A stretch of DNA of 64,000 nucleotides from an uncultured Treponema sp. (GTDB taxonomy: Bacteria > Spirochaetota > Spirochaetia > Treponematales > Treponemataceae). The translations under genes and the position numbers were made by a program. The stretch spans positions 1 through 64,000 of the forward strand of contig CAMKEG010000001.1 of the NCBI GenBank assembly GCA_946411505.1, in the 5' to 3' direction. The notes under the pieces were generated by a model. That model did no database searches and was not told where the DNA came from. It worked only from the letters and a program-made list of their open reading frames with translations. Below are positions 32,529 to 41,225 of this stretch, one piece after another (the stretch's first letter is position 1; each line of letters begins with the position of its first letter).

Positions 32529-34268
32529 ATGAAAATCTCAGGTTCTCAAGTAGTAATCGAATGCCTTGTCGAGCAGGGCGTTGACACAATATTCGGATAT
32601 CCGGGCGGCGCGATTCTTAACATTTACGACGAGTTGTACAAAAACTCCAAGCGCATCCGCCACATTCTTACGGCCCACGAGCAGGGCGCCGCGCACGCGG
32701 CCGACGGCTACGCGCGTTCCACCGGAAAAGTCGGCGTTTGCATGGCCACTAGCGGACCGGGCGCTACGAACCTTGTCACCGGAATCGCCACGGCCTACAT
32801 GGACTCAAGCCCGATCGTCGCCATCACTTGCAACGTCGCGACAAGCCTTTTGGGAAAAGACTCCTTCCAGGAAATCGACATTTGCGGCGTGACGATGCCG
32901 ATAACAAAGCACAACTTCATGGTAAAAAAAATCGAGGACTTGGCCGACACGATTCGCGCCGCCTTCCTTATCGCAAAGAGCGGCCGCCCGGGCCCGGTCT
33001 TGATTGACATTCCCAAGGAAGTCACAGACCCAAAAAATTTGATAGACTTCAAGCCGCTAAAAAAAATGGACGACTCCAAAAAGCTTTTGGAAAAATTCGC
33101 GCCCAACCTTAAGCGCGTCTTTAGCGTGGCAAAGCCCTCTGATTCTGAAATAAAGGCGGCCGCGAAGCTCATAAACTCAAGCAAGCAGCCTGTCATTTAC
33201 GCGGGCGGCGGCGTTATGATTTCAAACGCCACAAAAGAGCTTTTTGACTTTGCCACAAAGGCAAACATTCCGGTCTCGGAAAGCCTTATGGCCCGCGCGG
33301 CCTTTCCGTCAAGCAATCCGCTTTGCACATGGATGGTCGGAATGCACGGAACAAAGGCCAGCAATATGGCCGTCACCGAATGCGACCTTTTGATAACTTT
33401 GGGCGCGCGCTTCAGCGACCGCGTTCTTTCGGACGCGTCAAAGTTCGCCAAGGGCGCGAAGATTTTGCACATTGACATCGACCCCGCTGAGATAGGAAAG
33501 AATGTCAGCGCCGACTTGCACTTGGTCGGAGACCTTAAGGCCGTTCTTTCGCGCCTGCTTCCGCTTGTGGAGGAAAAGCCGCGAAAGGATTGGCTCAAAA
33601 AGATTTCCGCTTGGAAAAAGGAAGTTCCTCCGACATACTCAAAGGAGCCAAAGGACTCAATCAACCCGAAATTCATTTGCGAAGAAATCCACCGCGTGGC
33701 CGGAGACTCGGCCTTTGTCACGACCGAAGTAGGCGAGCACCAAATGTGGACCGCGCAGTTCTATCCCTTCGCCAAGCCCAGGACTTTCATCACTTCAGGC
33801 GGCTTGGGAACGATGGGCTTTGGAACTGGAGCGGCGATTGGAACGCAGTTCGCAAACCCAAAAGGCCGCGTCGTGGCGATTGCCGGCGACGGCTCCTTTA
33901 GAATGAACTGCAACGAGCTTGCGACAATCCAGCACTACAACCTTCCGATTGTAATCGTAGTCATAAACAACGGCACGCTCGGAAACGTGCGCCTTTGGCA
34001 AAAGCTTTTTTACGGAAAGCGATATTCTGCCACGACGCTTGACTTTGGCCCCGACTGGTCAAAGCTTGCCGCCGCCTACGGAATAGACGCCTACAAGGCC
34101 AAGAACGCCAAGGAATTCGCCGACGTTTTTGCCAAGGCCTTCAAGTCCAAAAAGCCCTGCGTCATCGACGCAAAGGTTGACATCGACGAGCTTGTCCTTC
34201 CGATGGTTCCGGGCGGAAAGGCGATATACGACCAAATAATGCAAGTGAACGAAGCGGCGTTTAGATGA
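32529..34268 (+). CDS. ilvB: Acetolactate synthase, large (catalytic) subunit
   Basis: A ThDP- and FAD-dependent enzyme that condenses pyruvate into acetolactate (valine/leucine) or acetohydroxybutyrate (isoleucine). I prefer the ATG at 32529 (MKISGSQVV) to the listed GTG six bases earlier, because AAGGG sits seven bases before the ATG and one base before the GTG. Motifs: FGYPGGAILNIYDEL, HEQGAAHAADGYAR with catalytic Glu, PGPVLIDIPKEV, and the ThDP-Mg motif GDGSFRMNCNELATI through NNGTLGNVR. The 579 residues are typical. The regulatory subunit ilvN is not adjacent. The stop overlaps the start of the diguanylate cyclase gene (ATGA), so the two are probably co-translated. Confidence 0.95.
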   Translation: MKISGSQVVIECLVEQGVDTIFGYPGGAILNIYDELYKNSKRIRHILTAHEQGAAHAADGYARSTGKVGVCMATSGPGATNLVTGIATAYMDSSPIVAITCNVATSLLGKDSFQEIDICGVTMPITKHNFMVKKIEDLADTIRAAFLIAKSGRPGPVLIDIPKEVTDPKNLIDFKPLKKMDDSKKLLEKFAPNLKRVFSVAKPSDSEIKAAAKLINSSKQPVIYAGGGVMISNATKELFDFATKANIPVSESLMARAAFPSSNPLCTWMVGMHGTKASNMAVTECDLLITLGARFSDRVLSDASKFAKGAKILHIDIDPAEIGKNVSADLHLVGDLKAVLSRLLPLVEEKPRKDWLKKISAWKKEVPPTYSKEPKDSINPKFICEEIHRVAGDSAFVTTEVGEHQMWTAQFYPFAKPRTFITSGGLGTMGFGTGAAIGTQFANPKGRVVAIAGDGSFRMNCNELATIQHYNLPIVIVVINNGTLGNVRLWQKLFYGKRYSATTLDFGPDWSKLAAAYGIDAYKAKNAKEFADVFAKAFKSKKPCVIDAKVDIDELVLPMVPGGKAIYDQIMQVNEAAFR

Positions 34269-36235
34269 AAGAAAACAAGCGAGTGGGAGTCATCGTAAAT
34301 ACAATTTACTCGGAGTATTCGGTTTCCTTCATGAAAGGGGTTGACCGCTATTGCGCCGAAAACAAATGCTCCTACTATTTGTTCCCCTTGGAACATGGAA
34401 AAAATTCCGGCATCTACGACTACCATTGCGAGACTTTGCTGACGTTCATCAACAAAAACAATTTGGACGGACTTGTCTTCGCTTCGTCAACCTTGGCCAA
34501 CAACTACAAGTCCGACCTTCCGCGCTTGGTCGAGTCGATAAAGATGCTGCCTCCGATTCCAAAAGTTTCCGTAGGCTTGGAGATTGAGGGAATCCCGACG
34601 ATAAAAATCAACGCTAAAAAAGCGATAAAGGATTTGACCTCGCATTTGATTGAGGAGCACGGCTGCAAAAAATTTGCGCTGATGCGCTGCGACTCCGGCA
34701 ACTTTGAGAGCGTGGAGCGCGAGAATTGCGTCGTCGAAAGCCTTTCCGAGCACGGACTTGAGTTGAACCCCAAGTGGATTCTTAACGGAAACTTTTTGTT
34801 CGACAACGCCTATTCGTCGATGTCAAACTTTTTGAGGACCAATCCCACCGCCGACTTTGACGCCGTGGTTTGCCTGAACGACTCAATGGCGATGGGCGTG
34901 ATGAACTGCCTTGTCGACAGGGGCGTAAGCGTTCCCGAGCGCGTCAAGATTACGGGCTTCGACAATGTCTTTGAGACCTATCCCGCCGAGCTGAACATAA
35001 CGACGGTGGACCAAAAGATTGAGGATTTTTCTTTCAAGGCCATGGAGGGCGTTTGCAAGCTTATAGACGGCGGCAGGCTTCCTCCGCTGGAATTGGTGGA
35101 CGCTGCGGTAAAGCTGCGCGGCTCTTGCGGCTGCGTGGAAAAGGAGCCGCTTCCCGCCAAAAAACTTTTTGAGCCGGAGCTTAAGCGCCGCTATGAAATT
35201 TTCCGCATGGGCGGAAACCAGCTTTACATGCTCCATTATTTTTTGATGGAAACGCAAACTCCGGTTCCGCTTGAAAATTTGTACAGCCGCCTGCATTACA
35301 GCCTTTGCCTTTTTGACATCCGGGGAATGGTTTTGGTCCTTTACAACCATTCGGTTTACTTTGAGCGCGACAGCGACTTCAAGCGGCCGGACTCCGCCAG
35401 AGTCGCCATGACTTTTTTCAACGACAGGAACTACGAGCGGCCCGACATAATTTTCAACCCCAACGCCTTGATTGTTCCTCCGGAAGTCAGCGAAAAGCTT
35501 GTTGATGGCGGCTACACGATTTATCCGATTTACGCGGAAAGCTTCCAGTACGGATACATTTTGCTAAAGCTGGGCCGCTTTGAAAGAATTTTCTACCAGT
35601 CGGTCTTTGAGCTTATTTCAAAGGAAATCGTCACTTCGATAAAAATCACCGGCGAGCAAACCGAAAAGAATTCTTTGAGAAACCAAAACGTCACCCTTGA
35701 GCAGTACTCGGAAAAGATGCACAAGCTTTCATTCACCGACGAAATGACGGGCCTCTTGAACAGGCGCGGCTTTTACGAATACGCCCGCCGGCAAATCCAA
35801 AGCTCCTTGCTTGCGGACAGAACCGGCCTCGTGATTTACTGCGACATGGACGGCCTAAAGAAAATCAACGACACTTACGGACACGACGTGGGCGACCGCG
35901 CGATAAAATACGAGGCCGAGGTTTTAAAGAACATTTTCCGCTCCAGTGACATTTCGGGCCGTCTTGGCGGCGACGAGTTCGCGGTCTTGGCGGTGGACAT
36001 GAAGCAAAAGGACTTTCCCAGAATCAAGCGCGCCTTGGCCGCGGAATGCGAAAAAATTAATTCCGGAAGCCTTGAGCCGTTCACGCTTTCGATGAGCGTG
36101 GGCTGCGCGGAGTTCGGACCGGGAAACAACGACATCGAAGAATTGATTAATTCCGCGGACAGCTCTCAATACGAAGACAAGAGGGCAAAGAAAGAGGCGC
36201 AAAAAAAGAAGAAAAAATTCTGGTGGCAAAAATAA
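34265..36235 (+). CDS. Diguanylate cyclase with LacI-type ligand-binding sensor
   Basis: A cytoplasmic 656-residue protein. Residues 1 to about 290 are a periplasmic-binding-protein-like fold of the LacI/GalR sensor class (RVGVIVNTIYSEYSVSF, DGLVFASS, FDAVVCLNDSMAMGVMNCL, VKITGFDNV) without a helix-turn-helix. A middle region of about 180 residues is unassigned. The C-terminal GGDEF domain starts at FTDEMTGLLNRRGFYEY (about 488). It has an intact GGDEF at about 568 and an RSSD inhibitory I-site five residues before it, so it should make cyclic di-GMP with product inhibition. The protein ends in a Lys-rich tail (KKKKKFWW). It overlaps ilvB by four bases, and the spiro-SPASM gene follows after 13 bases. 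The ligand may be a sugar or small metabolite; this is inference. Confidence 0.9.
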   Translation: MKENKRVGVIVNTIYSEYSVSFMKGVDRYCAENKCSYYLFPLEHGKNSGIYDYHCETLLTFINKNNLDGLVFASSTLANNYKSDLPRLVESIKMLPPIPKVSVGLEIEGIPTIKINAKKAIKDLTSHLIEEHGCKKFALMRCDSGNFESVERENCVVESLSEHGLELNPKWILNGNFLFDNAYSSMSNFLRTNPTADFDAVVCLNDSMAMGVMNCLVDRGVSVPERVKITGFDNVFETYPAELNITTVDQKIEDFSFKAMEGVCKLIDGGRLPPLELVDAAVKLRGSCGCVEKEPLPAKKLFEPELKRRYEIFRMGGNQLYMLHYFLMETQTPVPLENLYSRLHYSLCLFDIRGMVLVLYNHSVYFERDSDFKRPDSARVAMTFFNDRNYERPDIIFNPNALIVPPEVSEKLVDGGYTIYPIYAESFQYGYILLKLGRFERIFYQSVFELISKEIVTSIKITGEQTEKNSLRNQNVTLEQYSEKMHKLSFTDEMTGLLNRRGFYEYARRQIQSSLLADRTGLVIYCDMDGLKKINDTYGHDVGDRAIKYEAEVLKNIFRSSDISGRLGGDEFAVLAVDMKQKDFPRIKRALAAECEKINSGSLEPFTLSMSVGCAEFGPGNNDIEELINSADSSQYEDKRAKKEAQKKKKKFWWQK

Positions 36236-36248
36236 GGGGTAGGCGGGC

Positions 36249-37799
36249 GTGAAATTTATTGTCCTTTTGCATTCCGACGGAAACGAGTTCCAGGATAAAA
36301 AGCTTTTTCCAAGTTCAAGCGGCGTTCTAAAAAGCGCCCGCGAGCGTTCGATGGAATGGGCGCAGGCTTTGTCGTTTGATGGCGCCCAAAAGGAAGTCGT
36401 CCTTTTGGAAGGAAAGAATTGGACTGGCGGCCAGCTGCTTGAGAACATCGTCCAAGCCGCGCAAAAGGCCGCCGCGGACTTTGTCGTTTACGCAAACGCC
36501 TCGGCCGCGTTCTTGGACTTGCCCCTTTCAAAAAAACTGATTCAAGACCATGTTGAATTCAAGGCCGAATACACCTTTGCCGACGGATATCCTTCCGGCT
36601 TTGCCCCCGAAATTCTAGATCGCGGCGCGGCGTCCATAATGCTTGAACTTTGCAAAAGCGCGAGCGCCGAAGAGGCTGAAAAGCCGGTCTCAAAGGACAG
36701 CCTTTTCAACTTGATAAAAGGCGACGTAAATTCTTTTGAAATCGAGACGGAAATAGCGAGCGTTGACTACAGGCTTTTGCGCCTGGATTTTTTGTGCTCC
36801 ACAAAGCGCGCCGCGCTCGCCGCCGAGGCTCTTGCAAAAAAATTGGCTTCGGGCGAAGGCAAGAAGCTTTTGGACTTGGACAACGAGAAGGTTGGCGAGG
36901 AAAACGTTTTGGCCATTTGCCGGGAGGCCGCCGACGAGCCGGGCGTCTTGAAGACAGTTCCCGCCTTTTACAACGTTCAAATTGAAGGCCGCGTTTTCTC
37001 AAAGGACGCCTTTTCGCCCTACAAGGCCCGCGAAGAAAGAATGCCTTTTGAAAGCTTTAAAAGCCTTGCAGGCAAAATCAAGGACTTTTCCGGCGACGCC
37101 GTGGTGTCCCTTTCGCTTTTTGGAGAGGCGGCCTTGCATCCTGACTTTGACAAATTTGTCGTGGCCCTGGCGCAAGCAGGCCTTGGAGTCTTTGCGGAAA
37201 TTGACGGCGGCCTTTTGCCGGACTTTGTCAGGGGGGAGGCCTTCAAGAAAATTGTCGCCGCCTTGCCGGACAAAAGCTTGAGGGATAAAATTTATTTTGT
37301 CGTTTGCCTTGACGCGGCCACGCAAGAAACTTTTTCCAAATTTCATTCAGGCGGCTTGCAGGAAGCTGTTTTGGCCGTAAAAGAAATGGCCGCGGAGTTT
37401 CCAGAAACTTACCCGCAGTTGGTCCGCGTCAAAGACAACGAGGACGAGCTTGAGGCCTTCTTCCGCTTTTGGTCGGACAAAAATTCTCCCTCAAACGGAA
37501 AAATCATCGTTCAAAAGTATGACAATTTTTGCGGCCTTTTGCCGGACGAGAAGAGCGCGGATTTGTCGCCCTTGACAAGGGATCCCTGCTGGCATTTGCG
37601 CCGCGACTTTGACATTTTGCTTGACGGCTCGGCCATTCTTTGCAGGGACAGGTTCAATGACGGAGCGTTGGGCAACGTCTTTGAGGAAGGCTTGGACGCC
37701 ATTTGGAAAAAGAAAGATTCGCTTTTAGCTGAACACATTCAAAAGCGATATTGCGGCGCTTGCGGAAATTGCGATGAGTGGTACACGTTCAATTTTTAA
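36249..37799 (+). CDS. Spiro-SPASM protein (radical SAM-like, lacking the CxxxCxxC motif)
   Basis: 516 residues. The N-terminal 220 residues look like a degenerate nucleotidyl- or glycosyltransferase-type fold. The middle resembles a radical SAM barrel (YNVQIEGRVFSKDAFSPY, then VSLSLFGEAALHP, a GEPxL-like segment), but where CxxxCxxC should stand there is no Cys. The C-terminus is a SPASM domain: DPCWHLRRDFDILLDG, AILCRD, then CGACGNCDEWY, with the Cys spacing expected for auxiliary Fe-S cluster binding. This matches the spirochaete-restricted spiro-SPASM family as I remember it. SPASM domains usually bind clusters in peptide- or sugar-modifying enzymes. The gene overlaps the next by 26 bases. 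The function is unknown. Confidence 0.8.
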   Translation: MKFIVLLHSDGNEFQDKKLFPSSSGVLKSARERSMEWAQALSFDGAQKEVVLLEGKNWTGGQLLENIVQAAQKAAADFVVYANASAAFLDLPLSKKLIQDHVEFKAEYTFADGYPSGFAPEILDRGAASIMLELCKSASAEEAEKPVSKDSLFNLIKGDVNSFEIETEIASVDYRLLRLDFLCSTKRAALAAEALAKKLASGEGKKLLDLDNEKVGEENVLAICREAADEPGVLKTVPAFYNVQIEGRVFSKDAFSPYKAREERMPFESFKSLAGKIKDFSGDAVVSLSLFGEAALHPDFDKFVVALAQAGLGVFAEIDGGLLPDFVRGEAFKKIVAALPDKSLRDKIYFVVCLDAATQETFSKFHSGGLQEAVLAVKEMAAEFPETYPQLVRVKDNEDELEAFFRFWSDKNSPSNGKIIVQKYDNFCGLLPDEKSADLSPLTRDPCWHLRRDFDILLDGSAILCRDRFNDGALGNVFEEGLDAIWKKKDSLLAEHIQKRYCGACGNCDEWYTFNF

Positions 37800-38730
37800 C
37801 GACAAGCAGTTGAATTGCCTCATTTTGGGCGGCCTTCATCCTGAGAGCGCGCCGTCCTTGAGCGTTTCCGCAATTTTGCTTAACAGCGGAAACAGCCACA
37901 TGCGCCTTCAGAATTTGGAATGCCTAAGCGCGATGGGCTTTGAAAAAATTGTTTCCGTGGAAAACGACTCCAAAAACTACAACATCGAGGATTTCGCGCA
38001 AAAATTTCCCAGCGTGAAATTCATCGTTCCCTTGGAAAAGGCCGCGGACGGCGACTTGATTAATGTGGCCGTCTCGGAAATTCCGTCAAAGAGCTTTTTG
38101 GTTTTGCGAGATTCGCTTAACGTGACGCCGTCGCTTTTAAACGCCAACTTGGCGCAAAAGCTTTCCGCCGAAAACGTCTTTTGCGTCGCGCCAAGAATTT
38201 TTTCCAGGGCGGGGCAAAGCGTTCCCGTCCAGCTGATTCCAAGCGCAAAGAAGTCTGTTCTAAAAATAGAGTCGTCCATCTATGTGACGGACGGCGTTCC
38301 GACGATTTTTCCCTTCAATTATTTGGGGCTCTACGACACGCAAAAATTCAAGGACTTGGGCGGATACGACGGCGGCATAAAAAGCTCCTACTGGCAAAAT
38401 TTGGACTTGTCTTTTCGCGCGTGGCTTTGGGGCGAAAGGATAAAAATTTCAACTTCGTTCACGATGACCTACGCGGAGGAAATCCCTTCTATGGACTCAA
38501 CTCCCGATTTGTCGCAGCTGAGATTTTTCTTAAAGAACATGGCTCCTGTCTATAAAAACGAAAGGGCGGAAATTCCCGCCTTTAAGTTTTGGGGCTACAG
38601 GGCCAGGTCGTCTTGCGGGCTTTTTGAGGCTTTGAGCCAATTTTCGGACGCCCGCGCCTGGGTAAGAAAAAATCGCTGCCGCTTTAAGATGGACGCCTAT
38701 AAATTAATTTCTGAATGGGGAAGCTTTTAA
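37774..38730 (+). CDS. Glycosyltransferase-like protein
   Basis: A 318-residue soluble protein. It has features of a family-2-like nucleotide-diphospho-sugar transferase fold: an N-terminal alternating beta/alpha region (LSVSAILLNSGNSHMRLQNLECL, KFIVPLEKAADGDLINVAV, SFLVLRDSLNVTP) and a late segment LGGYDGGIKSSYWQNLDLSFRAWLWG that matches the 'EDxDLSxR' acceptor region of GT2 enzymes. The canonical DxD is not obvious (LRDSL is the best candidate). It is in a tight run between the spiro-SPASM gene and the SpsF-PseG fusion, overlapping both (26 bases and one base), which supports a glycoconjugate role. Family assignment is tentative. Confidence 0.65.
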   Translation: MSGTRSIFNDKQLNCLILGGLHPESAPSLSVSAILLNSGNSHMRLQNLECLSAMGFEKIVSVENDSKNYNIEDFAQKFPSVKFIVPLEKAADGDLINVAVSEIPSKSFLVLRDSLNVTPSLLNANLAQKLSAENVFCVAPRIFSRAGQSVPVQLIPSAKKSVLKIESSIYVTDGVPTIFPFNYLGLYDTQKFKDLGGYDGGIKSSYWQNLDLSFRAWLWGERIKISTSFTMTYAEEIPSMDSTPDLSQLRFFLKNMAPVYKNERAEIPAFKFWGYRARSSCGLFEALSQFSDARAWVRKNRCRFKMDAYKLISEWGSF

Positions 38731-41225
38731 TGGCGGCGGGCGTTTTCAAGAACATCGCGGTGATTGTCCAATGCCGCCTTTCTTCTACGCGGCTTCCGCA
38801 AAAGGCCCTTAAAATTTTGGGCTCAAAGGAATGCCTTTGCTGGACTTTGGACGCGATGAAAAAAGTCAAGGCCGCGCGGCATTTTTTGGCGTGCGACTAC
38901 GACTCTCAAAAAGATTTGGAGCCTTTGGCAAAAAAATGCGGCTGGGAATTGTTCGCCGGCGACCGTGACGACGTGCTCGGCCGTTTTTGCTCCCTTGTAA
39001 AAAGCCGCTTTCCTGAATGCGACTTGATTGTCCGCGCGACCGGCGACAACCCCTTTTTGTTTTGGGAGGCCGCGCAAGAATCGATTTTGGACTTTGAGAA
39101 AAATCATTTTGAAGCCGATTACTTCACGTACTCGGGCCTTCCGCATGGAAGCGGAGTGGAGCTTTTTAAGGCCGCGTCAATAATAAGGGCCCAAAGCCTG
39201 ACGGACTCTCCCTACGACAAGGAGCACGTCGGCCCCGCGCTTTACGGCCATCCTGAAAATTTTGTCTCCGTGTTCAAGCGCGCTCCGGATGAATTTTTCG
39301 CGCCGGAATTGCGGACTACGATAGACACGTTCGCGGACTACAAGCGGGCCGTCCGCCTCCAAGACTTTTTGTCCACCCAAAATGCGGGCGCGCCTTTTCG
39401 CGCCAAGGACGTCTTGGACGCGCTTAAAAATCCTTCGCTCCAAAAAACTGTCTTGCTAGTTCCAAGCGTCAAGGCGGGCAGGGGAACCGGCCATTTAAGG
39501 CGCGCCCTTTTTGTCGCCAAGGAAACCGGCGCCTTTGTCCACGTTCCCAACGGCGCGTCCTTAAAGGAGAGCGCGGCCTTGGTCAAAGAGGCTCTTGAAG
39601 GCGGCCTTAAAGAATGGCAGCTTGTCGAAACTTTGTCGGGCGGCTGGGACTTGGTCGCGCTTGACTTGTTCCGTTCCACAAAAGAGGAAATCAAGGCCTT
39701 TTCAAGGTTAGGCCCCCTTTGCTCTATTGACGACGGCGGCGCCTTTTCCCAAGCCTCGGACTATTTGCTTGACGTCATCCCCTCGATGCCAAGAAAAGCG
39801 GACAAAATCGGCCCAAACCTGATGTCGCCCGCCCTCGTCGAACTTCCCAAAAATCGAAGGGCGGACTTTCCAAAGAAAATAAAAAAAGTTTTGGCTTGCG
39901 TAGGCGGCGAGGACGCGCTCGGGCTTTCGGAAAGCGCCGGAAAAGCCTTGGCCGCGCTGGGCCTTCAAACAAGAGTCGTCAGCCCAAAGAATCCTGTTCC
40001 GGCCTTGCGCGAGTCATTGGCTCAATACGATTTGGTCGTAAGCCATTACGGCTTCACGGCCTTTGAGGCTGTCGCGGCCAATTGCGCCGTCCTCCTGCTT
40101 TCAAGCAGCGGCCTCCATAAAAAGCTTTCAAAAAAATACGGCTTCGTCTGCCTGGACAAAAAAGATTTGTCTCCCAAAAAGCTCAAGGCCCTTTTGGAAA
40201 AGCCGGAGCTTTTGGAAAACAAAAAATTCAAGGCGCTTCTTGCCTCCGCGCCTCTCGGCCTAGCAAAGCCTTTTGGCCTTGCTCAATCCGGTCTTTCGCC
40301 GCTTTCCTCATTTGTCCAAGAGCTTTCTTTTGCCGAAAAGTTTTCTTGCCCGATTTGCGGCCGGACGGAAGGCGCGGCCTTTGACAAGGTTGTCGCAAGG
40401 ACAAGGAGCCACACTTTCCGCCGCTGCAAAAATTGCGGAGGCCTTTACCTTGCCTTTTCCTCCGACAGCCGCGTCCAGTACGAGGCCGACTATTTTGGAA
40501 GCGAGTACAAGGCGCAGTACGGCAGGACTTACTTGGACGACTTTGACTCGATAAAGGCCCAGGGCCTCCGCCGCGCCAAGATAATTTTGTCGGCCGGACA
40601 TTTTTGCGGCAGTTCCGGGCCTTTAAAAAGCCCGCCCCGGCTCCTTGACATAGGCTGCGCGTACGGGCCGTTTTTGTCGGCCGCCAAAGACTTGGGCTTT
40701 GAGCCCTACGGAACCGACATTTCCCAAAGCGCCTTGGACTATGTGAAAAATTCGCTGGGCTTTTCCTGCGTCCTGTCGTCGTTCGCGGACTTTGACGTAA
40801 AAAAGCTTTTCGGCTTCGAGGCCTTTGACGCCGTCACCATGTGGTATGTCATAGAGCATTGCCGCGACCTAAAAAGCCTTTTGCTCCGGGTCAACGCTCT
40901 TTTAAGGAAAGACGGCGTCTTCGCTTTTTCCACGCCCAGCGCGCAAGGCGTGAGCGGCCGCTTCGACCGCAAGAATTTTTTTGAGCGAAGCCCGCGCGAC
41001 CATTACACGCTTTGGGAGCCTTCAAGGGCCGCGTCGCTTTTGAAAAAGTTTGGCTTTAAGGTCGTGAAAGTCGTTCCCACCGGCATTCACCCGGAAAGAA
41101 TTCCGATGTTAAAAAATCTTGCCCAAAAGCCTTTTATTTTTAAGCTTCTTTCGTTATTCTGTAAGAGGTTGGCGCTTGGCGACACGTTTGAAATCTATTG
41201 CAAAAAAACAAGGAGCGCGCGATGA
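38730..41225 (+). CDS. Trifunctional fusion: SpsF cytidylyltransferase - PseG-like hydrolase - SAM methyltransferase
   Basis: 831 residues from ATG 38730, which has GGGGAAG six bases ahead and shares one base with the preceding TAA; the listed ATG 15 bases earlier lacks this. Domain 1 (1-235) is an SpsF/CMP-NeuAc-synthetase-like cytidylyltransferase: IAVIVQCRLSSTRLPQKAL, ATGDNPF. Domain 2 (about 240-515) resembles PseG/SpsG UDP-sugar hydrolases of the GT-B type: VKAGRGTGHLRRALF, CSIDDGGAF, VVSHYGFTAFEAVA. Domain 3 (about 535-831) is a class I methyltransferase with a preceding zinc ribbon (CPICG, CKNCGG) and SAM motif LLDIGCAYGPFL. SpsF and SpsG act in spore-coat and pseudaminic-acid-type sugar assembly. 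Fusion suggests one pathway activating, trimming and methylating a surface or flagellar sugar. Substrates are unknown. Confidence 0.82.
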   Translation: MAAGVFKNIAVIVQCRLSSTRLPQKALKILGSKECLCWTLDAMKKVKAARHFLACDYDSQKDLEPLAKKCGWELFAGDRDDVLGRFCSLVKSRFPECDLIVRATGDNPFLFWEAAQESILDFEKNHFEADYFTYSGLPHGSGVELFKAASIIRAQSLTDSPYDKEHVGPALYGHPENFVSVFKRAPDEFFAPELRTTIDTFADYKRAVRLQDFLSTQNAGAPFRAKDVLDALKNPSLQKTVLLVPSVKAGRGTGHLRRALFVAKETGAFVHVPNGASLKESAALVKEALEGGLKEWQLVETLSGGWDLVALDLFRSTKEEIKAFSRLGPLCSIDDGGAFSQASDYLLDVIPSMPRKADKIGPNLMSPALVELPKNRRADFPKKIKKVLACVGGEDALGLSESAGKALAALGLQTRVVSPKNPVPALRESLAQYDLVVSHYGFTAFEAVAANCAVLLLSSSGLHKKLSKKYGFVCLDKKDLSPKKLKALLEKPELLENKKFKALLASAPLGLAKPFGLAQSGLSPLSSFVQELSFAEKFSCPICGRTEGAAFDKVVARTRSHTFRRCKNCGGLYLAFSSDSRVQYEADYFGSEYKAQYGRTYLDDFDSIKAQGLRRAKIILSAGHFCGSSGPLKSPPRLLDIGCAYGPFLSAAKDLGFEPYGTDISQSALDYVKNSLGFSCVLSSFADFDVKKLFGFEAFDAVTMWYVIEHCRDLKSLLLRVNALLRKDGVFAFSTPSAQGVSGRFDRKNFFERSPRDHYTLWEPSRAASLLKKFGFKVVKVVPTGIHPERIPMLKNLAQKPFIFKLLSLFCKRLALGDTFEIYCKKTRSAR

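Noticed and set aside
38715-38730. ATG 38715 as the start of the SpsF-PseG-methyltransferase fusion
   Set aside because: The ATG at 38730 has GGGGAAG at good spacing and overlaps the preceding stop by one base; the earlier ATG lacks a ribosome-binding site.
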